Origin: Kiritimatiellales bacterium
GTDB taxonomy: Bacteria; Verrucomicrobiota; Kiritimatiellia; Kiritimatiellales; Pontiellaceae
Direction of reading: 5' to 3'
Assembly: GCA_021734595.1 (NCBI GenBank)
Contig: JAIPIO010000007.1
Location: 1 to 28,408, forward strand
DNA: 28,408 nt
Position 1 is the stretch's first letter. Each line of letters opens with the position of its first letter. Made by a program: the position numbers and the translations under genes. The notes under the pieces are model-generated. The model was not told where the DNA came from. It saw only the letters and a program-made list of their open reading frames with translations, and did no database searches. Shown in pieces: positions 1-7,780 of this stretch.

Positions 1-1
1 T

Positions 2-1099
2 CTCGCCGAGCTCAAAAAGGCCGAAGCGGAATGGACCGCCACGTTCGATGCGTGGTCTGCCGCCAACGCCGATCTTTCCAAGGCCTGGAACGCCGCCATG
101 AGCGGAGACCTGCCGGACCTCGTCGGCAAGCTGCCCGCCTTCGAAGCCGGTTCTTCGCTCGCCACCCGCTCCTCGTCCGGTCAGGTCATCCAGGCGCTCG
201 CCAAGGAAATCCCGTTCCTCGTGGGCGGTTCCGCGGACCTCTCTCCCAGCAACAATACCTACATGAAGGGTCTCGGCGACATCGGCAAGGATGCCTTTGA
301 AGGACGCAACTTCCACTTTGGCGTACGCGAACTCGGCATGGCCGCCATCATGAACGGCGTCCAGCTGCACGGCGGATTCCGCATCTTTGGAGGGACCTTC
401 CTTGTGTTTGCCGACTACGTCCGTCCCGCCGCGCGCCTTGCCGCACTGATGGGCCTGCCGGTCATCTATGTCTTTACGCACGACAGCTTCTGCGTCGGCG
501 AAGACGGCCCGACGCACCAGCCGATCGAAACCATCGCCAGCCTGCGCATGATCCACAACATGACCGTCCTGCGCCCAGCCGACGCCACCGAAGTGGCCGA
601 AGCCTGGAAAGCCGCTCTCAACAACAAAACCGGCCCGACCGCGCTCTGCCTCACCCGTCAGAACCTGCCCACCATCGACCGCTCGGCATTCCCGTCCGCC
701 GAGCTCGTGCAGAAGGGGGCCTACACGCTCTGGCAGAGCGGCGCAGGAACACCCGACCTGTTGATGCTCGCCAACGGCTCCGAAGTGGAGATCACCCTCG
801 CCGCCGCGCAGCAGCTCGGCGAAGAAGGCAAGAATGTCCGCGTGGTCAGCATGCCCTCGTGGGAATTGTTCGAACAGCAGGACGAAACCTACCGGGAATC
901 CGTCATCCCGAACACCTGTACCAAACGAATCTCTGTTGAAGCTGGAACCAGCTTCGGCTGGGAACGCTACGTCGGCCGTTGCGGCGTGAAGATTTCCAAG
1001 GACGACTTCGGCGCCTCCGCTCCGTTCAAGGTGCTGCTCCAGGAATTCGGCTTTACCACCGAAAACGTCTACGAAAAAGCCAAAGCGCTGCTTGGCTGA
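2..1099 (+). CDS. tkt: Transketolase, C-terminal part (5' end outside window)
   Basis: Transketolase moves two-carbon ketol units between sugar phosphates in the cytoplasmic non-oxidative pentose phosphate pathway, using thiamine diphosphate. The reading frame is open from the left edge, so the gene starts upstream; about 365 residues are present. Visible are the pyrimidine-binding domain signature FGVRELGMAAIMNG, holding the Glu that activates the cofactor, and the near-invariant HDSFCVGEDGPTHQPIE stretch. A C-terminal transketolase domain ends in YEKAKALLG. The absent part should hold the pyrophosphate-binding domain. The usual His of the GVREH motif is Leu here, which some transketolases tolerate. 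Two TTCCA-N5-TGGAA palindromes follow within 40 bases of the stop codon. With the ribokinase at the other end of the window it would handle pentose phosphates, but that link is inference. Confidence 0.96.
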   Translation, partial: LAELKKAEAEWTATFDAWSAANADLSKAWNAAMSGDLPDLVGKLPAFEAGSSLATRSSSGQVIQALAKEIPFLVGGSADLSPSNNTYMKGLGDIGKDAFEGRNFHFGVRELGMAAIMNGVQLHGGFRIFGGTFLVFADYVRPAARLAALMGLPVIYVFTHDSFCVGEDGPTHQPIETIASLRMIHNMTVLRPADATEVAEAWKAALNNKTGPTALCLTRQNLPTIDRSAFPSAELVQKGAYTLWQSGAGTPDLLMLANGSEVEITLAAAQQLGEEGKNVRVVSMPSWELFEQQDETYRESVIPNTCTKRISVEAGTSFGWERYVGRCGVKISKDDFGASAPFKVLLQEFGFTTENVYEKAKALLG

Positions 1100-1103
1100 T
1101 CTT

Positions 1104-1144
1104 TTCCAGCCGTTGGAAGAAAAGTTCCATTCATTGGAACTTTT
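1104..1144. repeat. Palindrome cluster A (two TTCCA-N5-TGGAA sites)
   Basis: Two sites lie at 1104-1118 and 1125-1139, with centres 21 bp apart. The second is extended to a perfect 10-bp inverted repeat, AAAAGTTCCA / TGGAACTTTT (1120-1129 / 1135-1144), with a 5-base loop and T-rich ends. It could therefore also act as a weak bidirectional terminator behind the transketolase gene. Seen directly in the sequence; function unknown. Confidence 0.85.
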
Positions 1145-1162
1145 CACCCGTGTTTTTCCTTA

Positions 1163-1274
1163 TGGAGTGCGGCGGAGCCGCTTTGGAGTGCGATGGCTCG
1201 ACATCGCTTTGCATGCGCCATGTCCTGGAAACCCGTTTAAAAGCGGCGTCAAGCCGCCGCACTTGTATGGCGCA
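1163..1274. repeat. Multi-hairpin intergenic repeat element
   Basis: This fills most of the gene-free stretch 1100-1452. Three local hairpins are visible: GCGGC/GCCGC (1169-1181), GCGATG/CATCGC (1190-1207) and GCGGC/GCCGC (1243-1257). Long-range pairing is also perfect: AGTGCGGCGG (1166-1175) with CCGCCGCACT (1254-1263), and TGCGCCAT (1214-1221) with ATGGCGCA (1267-1274). No convincing coding potential was seen. The GGAGTGCGGC...GCCGCACT style resembles dispersed repeats I associate with Verrucomicrobia and relatives; that comparison is from memory. Confidence 0.7.
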
Positions 1275-1397
1275 AGATTCTTTCCAGCTGTTCATGGAGT
1301 TCTTACAGATAAAAGAACCCGGTCTGGACAGAACCTATCCCTACAGCGTCGCACAATCGTCCATCTCAACAAGTCCGGACGCTTCCAACGGGTTGGG

Positions 1398-1425
1398 AAA
1401 AAAAAGCCCCCGCGTTGCGGGAGCT
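1398..1425 (-). terminator. Rho-independent terminator of the CBS-domain gene
   Basis: Read on the minus strand there is a 9-bp GC-rich stem, AGCTCCCGC / GCGGGGGCT with one G-T pair, closed by the 3-base loop AAC and followed by eight T residues. It lies about 28 bases beyond the stop codon of the CBS-domain gene, the expected place and orientation. This is the clearest classical terminator in the window. Confidence 0.9.
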
Positions 1426-1452
1426 TCTGAACAACCATATGGAACCCGGTGC

Positions 1453-1887
1453 CTACATTGCGCCGGTGATATATGTTTCGAGATTTTTGATTTTGAAATC
1501 TTTTTCAACAATCAGGTATTTAACCACATCGCCGATGGAGACAATGCCAACGATTTCACCGTTCTGAAGAACCGGCAGATGGCGTATTCTCTTGTCCGTC
1601 ATCAGCTGCATGCATTGCTCAAGCGACTCTTCCGGGCTCACCGTGGTCAGTTCGGTCGACATGATTTCCTTCACGGGAACATCATCGATGCTGTTGCCCT
1701 GAAGGATTACTTTCCGAATGACATCACGTTCCGAAAAGATTCCGACGAGAGCGTTATTGTCAATGACCAATGCTGTCCCGGCGGAGATTTCCGCCATTTG
1801 TTCGATGGCGTTGTGAACCAGCGTGTCCGAGCCCACAGAAAGAACATGATTTCCTTTTGATTCTAGTAGATTAGCAACTGCACCCAT
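1453..1887 (-). CDS. Two-CBS-domain protein
   Basis: A 144-residue cytoplasmic protein made of two CBS repeats (about residues 8-65 and 75-130). The second holds the typical RIRHLPVL and GIVSIGDVV strands and the first the FSERDVIRK segment. Stand-alone CBS pairs usually bind adenosine nucleotides (AMP, ATP, SAM, NADH) and regulate a partner protein. The partner is not visible here. The start is supported by a GGAGG Shine-Dalgarno sequence seven bases upstream of ATG. The gene is a single transcription unit: it is divergent from hypA and ends at its own terminator (1398-1425). Family assignment is firm; physiological role unknown. Confidence 0.93.
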   Translation of the reverse strand: MGAVANLLESKGNHVLSVGSDTLVHNAIEQMAEISAGTALVIDNNALVGIFSERDVIRKVILQGNSIDDVPVKEIMSTELTTVSPEESLEQCMQLMTDKRIRHLPVLQNGEIVGIVSIGDVVKYLIVEKDFKIKNLETYITGAM

Positions 1888-2046
1888 TATACATCCTCCG
1901 TTCGGTTATATATTACACTCCCACCAACAGTAGTACGGTACTGAACCGATACCATGTATACAAGCCTGCCGTTCAATTTTGTTGAAGAGCAAACGGTGGT
2001 CATTCCCGGGCTTGCCGAGACTGAATAAAGCGGGTAGGTTGACTGG
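1888..2046. other. Divergent intergenic region between the CBS gene and hypA
   Basis: This 159-base spacer must hold the promoters of both divergent genes. On the minus strand a TAATAT hexamer about 25 bases before the CBS start could be a -10 box, but no good -35 is visible. A short perfect palindrome AGTAC-G-GTACT sits at 1932-1942 and may be an operator. hypA lacks a strong Shine-Dalgarno sequence (only GGGTAGG about 10 bases upstream). No small gene seen. Confidence 0.35.
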
Positions 2047-2400
2047 ATGCATGAGTTATCCTTGGCACAGGGTTTGGTGGAACAGGTACAGCAGGCCGCA
2101 GCGGCCGAAGGGGCGTTGCGGGTCGTGAGCATTTCGCTCGAACTGGGGCAGTATTCCGGCGTCGAACGCGAAGCCTTCGAATTCGCGTTCCCGCTTGCGG
2201 CGGAAGGAACCTGTCTCGCGGGTGCCGAGCTGGTGATCAGGGAAATCCCCGTATCGGTTCTCTGCAACACTTGTCATCGGGAATCGAATCCGGTAATACC
2301 GCTCCTGATTTGCACGCACTGTGAATCGACGGATGTGAAACTGATCGGCGGACGGGAATTTCTGGTCAAATCCGTCGAACTGGAAATAGAGGAAGAATGA
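2047..2400 (+). CDS. hypA: Hydrogenase/urease nickel incorporation protein HypA
   Basis: A 117-residue cytoplasmic nickel metallochaperone. It starts with the diagnostic Met-His-Glu (nickel is bound through the N-terminal amine and His2) and carries the structural zinc site as two CxxC pairs, C73/C76 and C89/C92. With HypB it delivers Ni(II) to the large subunit of [NiFe]-hydrogenase, or to urease in some bacteria. Length and both metal sites are normal. It is followed after 116 bases by hypB, whose spacer holds an unusual octamer array. No hydrogenase, urease or hypC-F gene is in the window, so the client enzyme is elsewhere. Confidence 0.95.
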   Translation: MHELSLAQGLVEQVQQAAAAEGALRVVSISLELGQYSGVEREAFEFAFPLAAEGTCLAGAELVIREIPVSVLCNTCHRESNPVIPLLICTHCESTDVKLIGGREFLVKSVELEIEEE

Positions 2401-2516
2401 GGATTAATGGACAACCGGATTAGTTGGATTGGTGTATTTGATCAACAACAAACTGCACGGGTTCTGCAACCCAGTAATCCCGCAATCCAACAATCCATAA
2501 ATCCAAGGAGATTATT
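2401..2516. repeat. Octamer array and inverted copies between hypA and hypB
   Basis: Four exact-length tandem octamers of the form AATCCNNN (2476-2507) are preceded by a degenerate fifth (AACCCAGT, 2468-2475). The last runs directly into the hypB Shine-Dalgarno sequence. The left half of the spacer carries the same words inverted, including GTTGGATTG (2423-2431), a perfect 9-base complement of CAATCCAAC (2483-2491). As RNA it could fold into a long hairpin ahead of hypB. Function unknown. Confidence 0.65.
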
Positions 2517-3257
2517 ATGTGTCTGACCTGTGGATGCGGAGAAGCCAACGAGCACCATCACACCCATGAAGGTGACGCCCATCATCACCATCACGATGAC
2601 CATGCGCACACCAAAACCGTGACGTTGGAGCAGAAGGTGCTCGCGGAAAACGACACCTACGCCCAGAACAACCGTGCCTGGCTGGCCGAGCGCGGCATCG
2701 TTGCCATCAACCTGATCTCCGCCCCCGGCTCCGGCAAAACCCTGCTGCTTGAAAAAACGCTTGAAGCGCTCAATGGCAAAATCAAATGCGCCGTCATTAC
2801 CGGCGACCAGCAGACTGATCGCGATGCGCAGCGGCTCGCCGGCAAAGGGGCAAAGGTTCATCAGATTGAAACGATCAGCTCCTGCCACCTCGACGCCCAC
2901 CAAATTGCGCACACGCTACCCGAAGTCTGCGAAGACGGCACCAAACTGCTTTTTATCGAAAACGTCGGCAACATGGTCTGCCCAACCGCCTTCGACCTGG
3001 GAGAAAGTTTTAAAATCGCCCTGCTCTCCACCCCCGAAGGCGAAGACAAGCCGATCAAGTATCCCGTCCTCTTCGCCACGGCCAAGACCATTGTCCTTAC
3101 AAAGATGGATCTGGCTGCAGCGCTTGAATGGGATCTGCCCGCCTGCCGCCAGTACGTTCAGCAGGTGCAACCCGGTGCCTACACCTTTGAACTAAGCGCC
3201 AAGACCGGCGCCGGCATGGACGCCTGGCTCGACTACCTCAAGCGCCTGATCCAGTGA
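2517..3257 (+). CDS. hypB: Hydrogenase nickel incorporation GTPase HypB
   Basis: A 246-residue GTPase that drives nickel transfer to hydrogenase together with HypA. The N-terminus MCLTCGCG is the high-affinity nickel CxxCGC motif. It is followed by a histidine-rich tract with 11 His among residues 13-31, as in the nickel-storing HypB type. The G domain shows the P-loop SAPGSGKT (68-75), the G-domain metal ligands C123-H124, the HypB hallmark IENVGNMVCP (147-156) and a TKMD guanine-specificity motif. The start is supported by AAGGAG seven bases upstream and by the conserved N-terminal Cys motif. It is probably cotranscribed with hypA. Confidence 0.96.
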   Translation: MCLTCGCGEANEHHHTHEGDAHHHHHDDHAHTKTVTLEQKVLAENDTYAQNNRAWLAERGIVAINLISAPGSGKTLLLEKTLEALNGKIKCAVITGDQQTDRDAQRLAGKGAKVHQIETISSCHLDAHQIAHTLPEVCEDGTKLLFIENVGNMVCPTAFDLGESFKIALLSTPEGEDKPIKYPVLFATAKTIVLTKMDLAAALEWDLPACRQYVQQVQPGAYTFELSAKTGAGMDAWLDYLKRLIQ

Positions 3258-3276
3258 TTGGAACCAATTTAGGCCG

Positions 3277-3314
3277 TCACGGAAAAAGCTCACGATCGTG
3301 ATACTTTTCCGTGA
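3277..3314. promoter_or_regulatory. Concentric double palindrome after hypB
   Basis: Outer arms TCACGGAAAA (3277-3286) and TTTTCCGTGA (3305-3314) are perfect complements. They enclose, with the same centre, the perfect 12-bp palindrome TCACGATCGTGA (3290-3301). It lies 20 bases after the hypB stop. It may be a hypB transcript-end hairpin or an operator for the downstream debranching gene. There is no T-tract, so a simple terminator is doubtful. Confidence 0.5.
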
Positions 3315-3354
3315 TATTTCCATGGTTGAAAACCGGAAAATCGCACAGGGTGGA

Positions 3355-3445
3355 TTCCAATCGTTGGAAACACGGCTTGCTTTCTTTTCCAAACCTTGGA
3401 AAATGCGCGCCAATTACTAGTTTGGATTTTCCAATGATTGGAAAA
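3355..3445. repeat. Palindrome cluster B (three TTCCA-N5-TGGAA sites)
   Basis: Sites lie at 3355-3369, 3387-3401 and 3429-3443, with centres 32 and 42 bp apart. The last two are extended by flanking T/A bases to 19-bp symmetric elements (3385-3403, 3427-3445). The last ends about 15 bases before the start codon of the debranching enzyme, so it lies in the leader of that gene. Confidence 0.85.
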
Positions 3446-3460
3446 ACAGAAGGATTTTGA

Positions 3461-6400
3461 ATGAACGGATTTAAACAGACACCTGCCCCGGGCACGCATT
3501 TAATCAACTTCAGCGGCGATACCATCACGTTCACGCTGGAGGGCGGGAACGGAATGGAAGGACAGGCGTGGCTGCGCTCCAATATCGGGCACGCGCGGAT
3601 CCGGCGCAACGAAATCATCCGGCACGCGGAAGATGGTCTTCCGCCGCTGTCGCGCGATTGGCACGACATACCGATGAACCGCGTTGAAGACGGGAAGTGG
3701 TCACTGACCCTCCCCCTGCCCGGTGTGGGCCGCTTCGAAGCCAAGGCGCTGTTTATTCCTGCCGATGGCGCCAAACTGCTCTGGCCGGATGGCGGAAATA
3801 CCGTAATCAAAGTGGAACCGGCCGAAACCTGCGCGGGCAACACCATGTACACCGCCTTTGTCCGCCAGTTCGGCGATACCAAAGGCACGGCTACGGTCTC
3901 CGAAGAGGATGCCCATGCGGTTGAGCGGCTCGATGCCGCGGGCTACGCCGTCATTCCAAAGTCTGGAAAATTCCGCGACCTCATCAAGGAACTCGACTTC
4001 ATCGTCGGAACGCTGCGCTGCCGGATCGTGCAGCTGTTGCCGATCCACCCTGTCCCGACCAGTTATGCGCGCATGGGCCGTTTCGGTAGCCCGTTTGCCG
4101 CGCTCGACCTGATGGATGTCGACCCGGCACTGGCTGAGTTCGACAAAGAGACCACTCCGCTGGACCAGTTCCAGGAGTTGGTCGATGAAATGCACCGACG
4201 CAACGCACGCCTTTACCTCGACATGCCGATCAACCACACCGGCTGGGCGTCGCACCTACAGGTCAACCACCCGGAATGGTTCCACCGCAACGAGGATGGC
4301 TCCTTCATGTCGCCTGGCGCATGGGGTGTATTGTGGGAAGATCTCTCCAAACTCGATTACAGCCACCGCGGACTCTGGAAATATATGGCGGAGGTTTTCC
4401 TTTTCTGGTGCCGTCGCGGAGTCGATGGATTCCGGTGCGATGCGGGATACAAGATTCCGTTCGCGGCATGGGAGTACATCATCGCCCGCGTCCGCGACGA
4501 ATATCCCGACACCATCTTCATGCTCGAAGGACTCGGTGGATACAAGCATGTGACGGAAGGCCTGTTGGCTGATTCGGGCATGAACTGGGCTTACTCCGAA
4601 ATCTTCCAGAACTATGATCAGGGCCAGGTGGAACACTATCTGCCCGAGAGCATCCGGGTTTCCGAAAGCAAGGGAAACCTGATCCATTTTTCAGAAACGC
4701 ACGACAATGCGCGCCTAGCGGCGACATCGCTGGCGTTCGCCCGGCTGCGCACCGCCTTCTGCGCCCTCACCTGCCATGCCGGCGCATTCGGCTTTGCCAA
4801 CGGGGTTGAGTGGTATGCGACGGAAAAAATCAAGGTCCACAACAGCCCTTCGCTGAACTGGGGCGCTGACGAAAACATGATCGATTTCATCAGGCGGCTG
4901 CACGCCATTATGGAAACGCACCCTTCCTTTTTCGCCGGCGGCACCCTTCGCATGATTCAGGAGGACCACCGGAACTGCATCGTCCTGCTGCGCCATGCGG
5001 ACGGCGGCAACCATCCGCTGCTGGTGCTGGCCAATCTTGATCACGAAAACGAATCCGAAGCCTGCTGGAATCCCGCCACGTCCATCGACCCGACCGACCT
5101 GCTGACCGGCGGACGGGTGCAGCTGGACCAGAACGGCCAGCAGCACTCGGTACGGTTGGGCCCCGGACGGGTTATTTGCCTGACCGACGAGCCGGAATGG
5201 AACGACGCGGTTATCCAGGCACTGGAAAAAGATGGAACCCACCTGCCCGAGCGCGCCCGGCAACAAGTGCTCCGCGCCAAGGCGCTCGAGATTAGCGGCG
5301 AACTGGACGCAGATCCCGCCGCGCTTGCAAAAGACCCGAAGGAATTCTGCAGCAACGGTGCTGCGCCGTGCGTGACCTCATGGGTGTGGCCGCGCGACAA
5401 CCGCCGTACGGTTATGGTACCCCCGGAGCACGTCCTGCTGGCAACTGCGGAATACCCGTTCATCGCCGAGCTGCAGGATAAAGGCGACACTATCCGGCAG
5501 GAAAAAGCGCTGCAACGCGATGACGGCACCTTCTTCGCACTTTTCCAACCATTGGAAGTCCCTTCGGAACACCGGGAACTGACGCTTAAGCTTACGGTTT
5601 TTGAACCGGAAAAATGCCGCAAGTCCGAATCACCGGTACTGTTGCTTTCCGACGGCGAAAACGCGTTGGCCATTACCCGCTGCGGCACAGGCATCGACGA
5701 CGACCGCGACCGCTATGCCATCTGCACCAACCAGCACGGCGCTTTGTCGCAGGTTCGGATGGCCTGGGGCGAAATCCGTAGCAAGTACGACGCCCTGCTT
5801 TCCGCCAACCTTAACGATGCGTATCCTATCGACCGCCACACGCTGTTCACGCGCTGCCGCGGCTGGATTGTCTGCCGCGACTATTCCACGGAGCTCGCCA
5901 TCGATTGCCAGACCGGCTTCGCCGTCGCCGACGACGGAACCGTTACCTGGAGTTTTGAAGTCCCCTGTGGTGAAGGGCGGCTGGTGCCGTTGGACATCTC
6001 GCTAAAAATGTATCCCGACCGAAACGCCATCGGGCTGAATTTCCAAAGGTTGGAAAAAACGGAAAATCCCGACTGTCTTGCCGACGAGGTGCCCGTTAGG
6101 CTGATTCTGCGGCCGCATCTGGAAGACCGGTGCAACCACGAAGTGACCAAAGCCTATGCCGGACCGGAAGAGCTCTGGCCGGCGGCCATCAAGGCGGATA
6201 CGAATGGCTTTGTTTTTTCGCCTGCCAGCGATCGCCAACTGCACGTTTCCCTGACCGGCGGACAGTTTCACCACGAGGTGGAATGGTACTATATGATTAA
6301 ACAGGAAGTTGACGCGGCGCGCGGCATGGACGGCCATTCCGACCTCTTCAGCCCCGGTTACTTCACAGCCGAACTGATCGGTGGCGACGGCAGGCTGCTC

Positions 6401-7663
6401 ACCGCCAGTACGGAAGGAACCAAAGCCCTTGAGAAAACCGACCAACCTAAAACCGGTTCTGCCATCGCCCTCTCTGCGTCAATGGAAATGGCCATGCGGC
6501 AGTTCATCGTCAAACGCGACGAGTGCAAAACAGTGATCGCCGGCTACCCGTGGTTTCTGGATTGGGGCCGCGACACGCTCATCTGCCTGCGCGGAATCAT
6601 TGCAGCGGGTATGCTGAAGGAGTCGCGCGATATTCTGGTACAGTTTGCCCGTTTTGAAAAAGATGGCACCATCCCGAATATGATCCGCGGCAACGACGAT
6701 GCCAACCGCGAAACCTCCGACGCCCCGCTGTGGTTTTTCGTTGCCTGCGCCGACCTGCTCAAGGCCGAAGGCAGCGATGCATTCCTCAAGGAGGACTGCG
6801 GAGGGCGCACGATTCTGCAAGTACTGGGATCGCTCGCCCAGGGGTATTCACATGGCACAGCCAACGGCATAAAAATGGACAGCGACAGCGGTCTGGTTTT
6901 CAGCCCATCCCATTTTACATGGATGGACACCAACTATCCGGCCGGTACCCCGCGCGAAGGCTACCCTATCGAGATCCAGGCCTTGTGGCTCCATGCCCTT
7001 AAAATGCTGGAGCCATTGGAACCCGCGGCGAACTGGAAAGCGCTGATCGAAAAAGTGGAAGCCTCCATTTCGGAACTTTTCATTATTGATAACGGAAATG
7101 AACGGTATCTGGCCGACTGCCTGCGGGCGACGCCCGGCACGCCGGCACGGCAGGCGGTGCAGGATGATACGCTACGCTCCAACCAGTTGCTGGCGGTCAC
7201 GCTCGGAGCGGTTACCGACCCCGACCTGTGCAAATCCATCGTCGGCGCCTGCGAGGAGTTGCTGGTGCCGGGCGGTATCCGCAGCCTGGCCGACCGTCCG
7301 GTCCGGCTAGAGGCTCCGATTTACCGCGACGGCGAACTGCTCAACGATCCGAAGCATCCCTATTGGGGCCGGTATTCCGGCGACGAGGATACGCGCCGCA
7401 AACCGGCCTACCACAACGGAACGGCCTGGTCGTGGCCGTTTCCTTCCTACTGCGAGGCGCTGGTCATGGCATACGGCAAAACCGCAAACCGCACCGCCCT
7501 TTCGATTCTCTCCAGTGCGTCCGTCATGGTGAACAGCGGCTGCCTGCGGCATATACCGGAGGTGATGGACGGTAACGCGCCGCACACCCCGCGCGGCTGC
7601 GGAGCCCAGGCATGGGGCGCCACGGAACTGTTCCGTGTGATGGAATTGCTGAAAACCCGGTAA
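3461..7663 (+). CDS. Bifunctional-type glycogen debranching enzyme (GH13 + GH133)
   Basis: A 1400-residue protein joining an alpha-amylase-family (GH13) glucanotransferase half to an amylo-alpha-1,6-glucosidase half, the layout of the eukaryotic debranching enzyme. The GH13 part shows region I DMPINH (254-259), nucleophile D327 in GFRCDAG, acid/base E356 in FMLEGLGG and H414-D415 in SETHDNAR. After a long beta-rich linker, the GH133 (GDE_C) domain begins near residue 980 with AGYPWFLDWGRDT (about 1027-1039) and LRSNQLLAV. It ends with PHTPRGCGAQAW. No signal peptide, so it is cytoplasmic. It would remove limit-dextrin branches from glycogen made by the downstream glgA-glgB. The start ATG follows AAGGA by about six bases. 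Two palindromes of the intergenic type lie inside the gene (5543-5557, 6041-6055). Enzyme class is firm; bifunctionality is inferred from intact motifs. Confidence 0.92.
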   Translation: MNGFKQTPAPGTHLINFSGDTITFTLEGGNGMEGQAWLRSNIGHARIRRNEIIRHAEDGLPPLSRDWHDIPMNRVEDGKWSLTLPLPGVGRFEAKALFIPADGAKLLWPDGGNTVIKVEPAETCAGNTMYTAFVRQFGDTKGTATVSEEDAHAVERLDAAGYAVIPKSGKFRDLIKELDFIVGTLRCRIVQLLPIHPVPTSYARMGRFGSPFAALDLMDVDPALAEFDKETTPLDQFQELVDEMHRRNARLYLDMPINHTGWASHLQVNHPEWFHRNEDGSFMSPGAWGVLWEDLSKLDYSHRGLWKYMAEVFLFWCRRGVDGFRCDAGYKIPFAAWEYIIARVRDEYPDTIFMLEGLGGYKHVTEGLLADSGMNWAYSEIFQNYDQGQVEHYLPESIRVSESKGNLIHFSETHDNARLAATSLAFARLRTAFCALTCHAGAFGFANGVEWYATEKIKVHNSPSLNWGADENMIDFIRRLHAIMETHPSFFAGGTLRMIQEDHRNCIVLLRHADGGNHPLLVLANLDHENESEACWNPATSIDPTDLLTGGRVQLDQNGQQHSVRLGPGRVICLTDEPEWNDAVIQALEKDGTHLPERARQQVLRAKALEISGELDADPAALAKDPKEFCSNGAAPCVTSWVWPRDNRRTVMVPPEHVLLATAEYPFIAELQDKGDTIRQEKALQRDDGTFFALFQPLEVPSEHRELTLKLTVFEPEKCRKSESPVLLLSDGENALAITRCGTGIDDDRDRYAICTNQHGALSQVRMAWGEIRSKYDALLSANLNDAYPIDRHTLFTRCRGWIVCRDYSTELAIDCQTGFAVADDGTVTWSFEVPCGEGRLVPLDISLKMYPDRNAIGLNFQRLEKTENPDCLADEVPVRLILRPHLEDRCNHEVTKAYAGPEELWPAAIKADTNGFVFSPASDRQLHVSLTGGQFHHEVEWYYMIKQEVDAARGMDGHSDLFSPGYFTAELIGGDGRLLTASTEGTKALEKTDQPKTGSAIALSASMEMAMRQFIVKRDECKTVIAGYPWFLDWGRDTLICLRGIIAAGMLKESRDILVQFARFEKDGTIPNMIRGNDDANRETSDAPLWFFVACADLLKAEGSDAFLKEDCGGRTILQVLGSLAQGYSHGTANGIKMDSDSGLVFSPSHFTWMDTNYPAGTPREGYPIEIQALWLHALKMLEPLEPAANWKALIEKVEASISELFIIDNGNERYLADCLRATPGTPARQAVQDDTLRSNQLLAVTLGAVTDPDLCKSIVGACEELLVPGGIRSLADRPVRLEAPIYRDGELLNDPKHPYWGRYSGDEDTRRKPAYHNGTAWSWPFPSYCEALVMAYGKTANRTALSILSSASVMVNSGCLRHIPEVMDGNAPHTPRGCGAQAWGATELFRVMELLKTR

Positions 7664-7780
7664 CAACCATTTTTTCGCCGTTTCGGATTTCCTCCATATT
7701 CCATCCATAGTAACATGCGGTTTCTGCAGGGGTGGGTTCGTGGATTATCACAATGGGAATGCAAACAAAGGAGTTGGAAA

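Noticed and set aside
979..1860. 293-codon plus-strand frame crossing from transketolase over the spacer into the CBS gene
   Set aside because: It runs out of frame over two well-supported genes, an intrinsic terminator and a hairpin repeat; no domain is seen.
2553..2610. His-codon-rich stretch at the start of hypB as a simple-sequence artefact
   Set aside because: A His-rich tract behind the CxxCGC motif is a normal HypB feature, and the frame continues intact into the GTPase domain.
7715..7780. Longer N-terminus of the PurF-like protein from 7715
   Set aside because: It would bury the MGGFFG N-terminus expected of the Ntn fold; AAAGGAG lies directly before the ATG at 7781.
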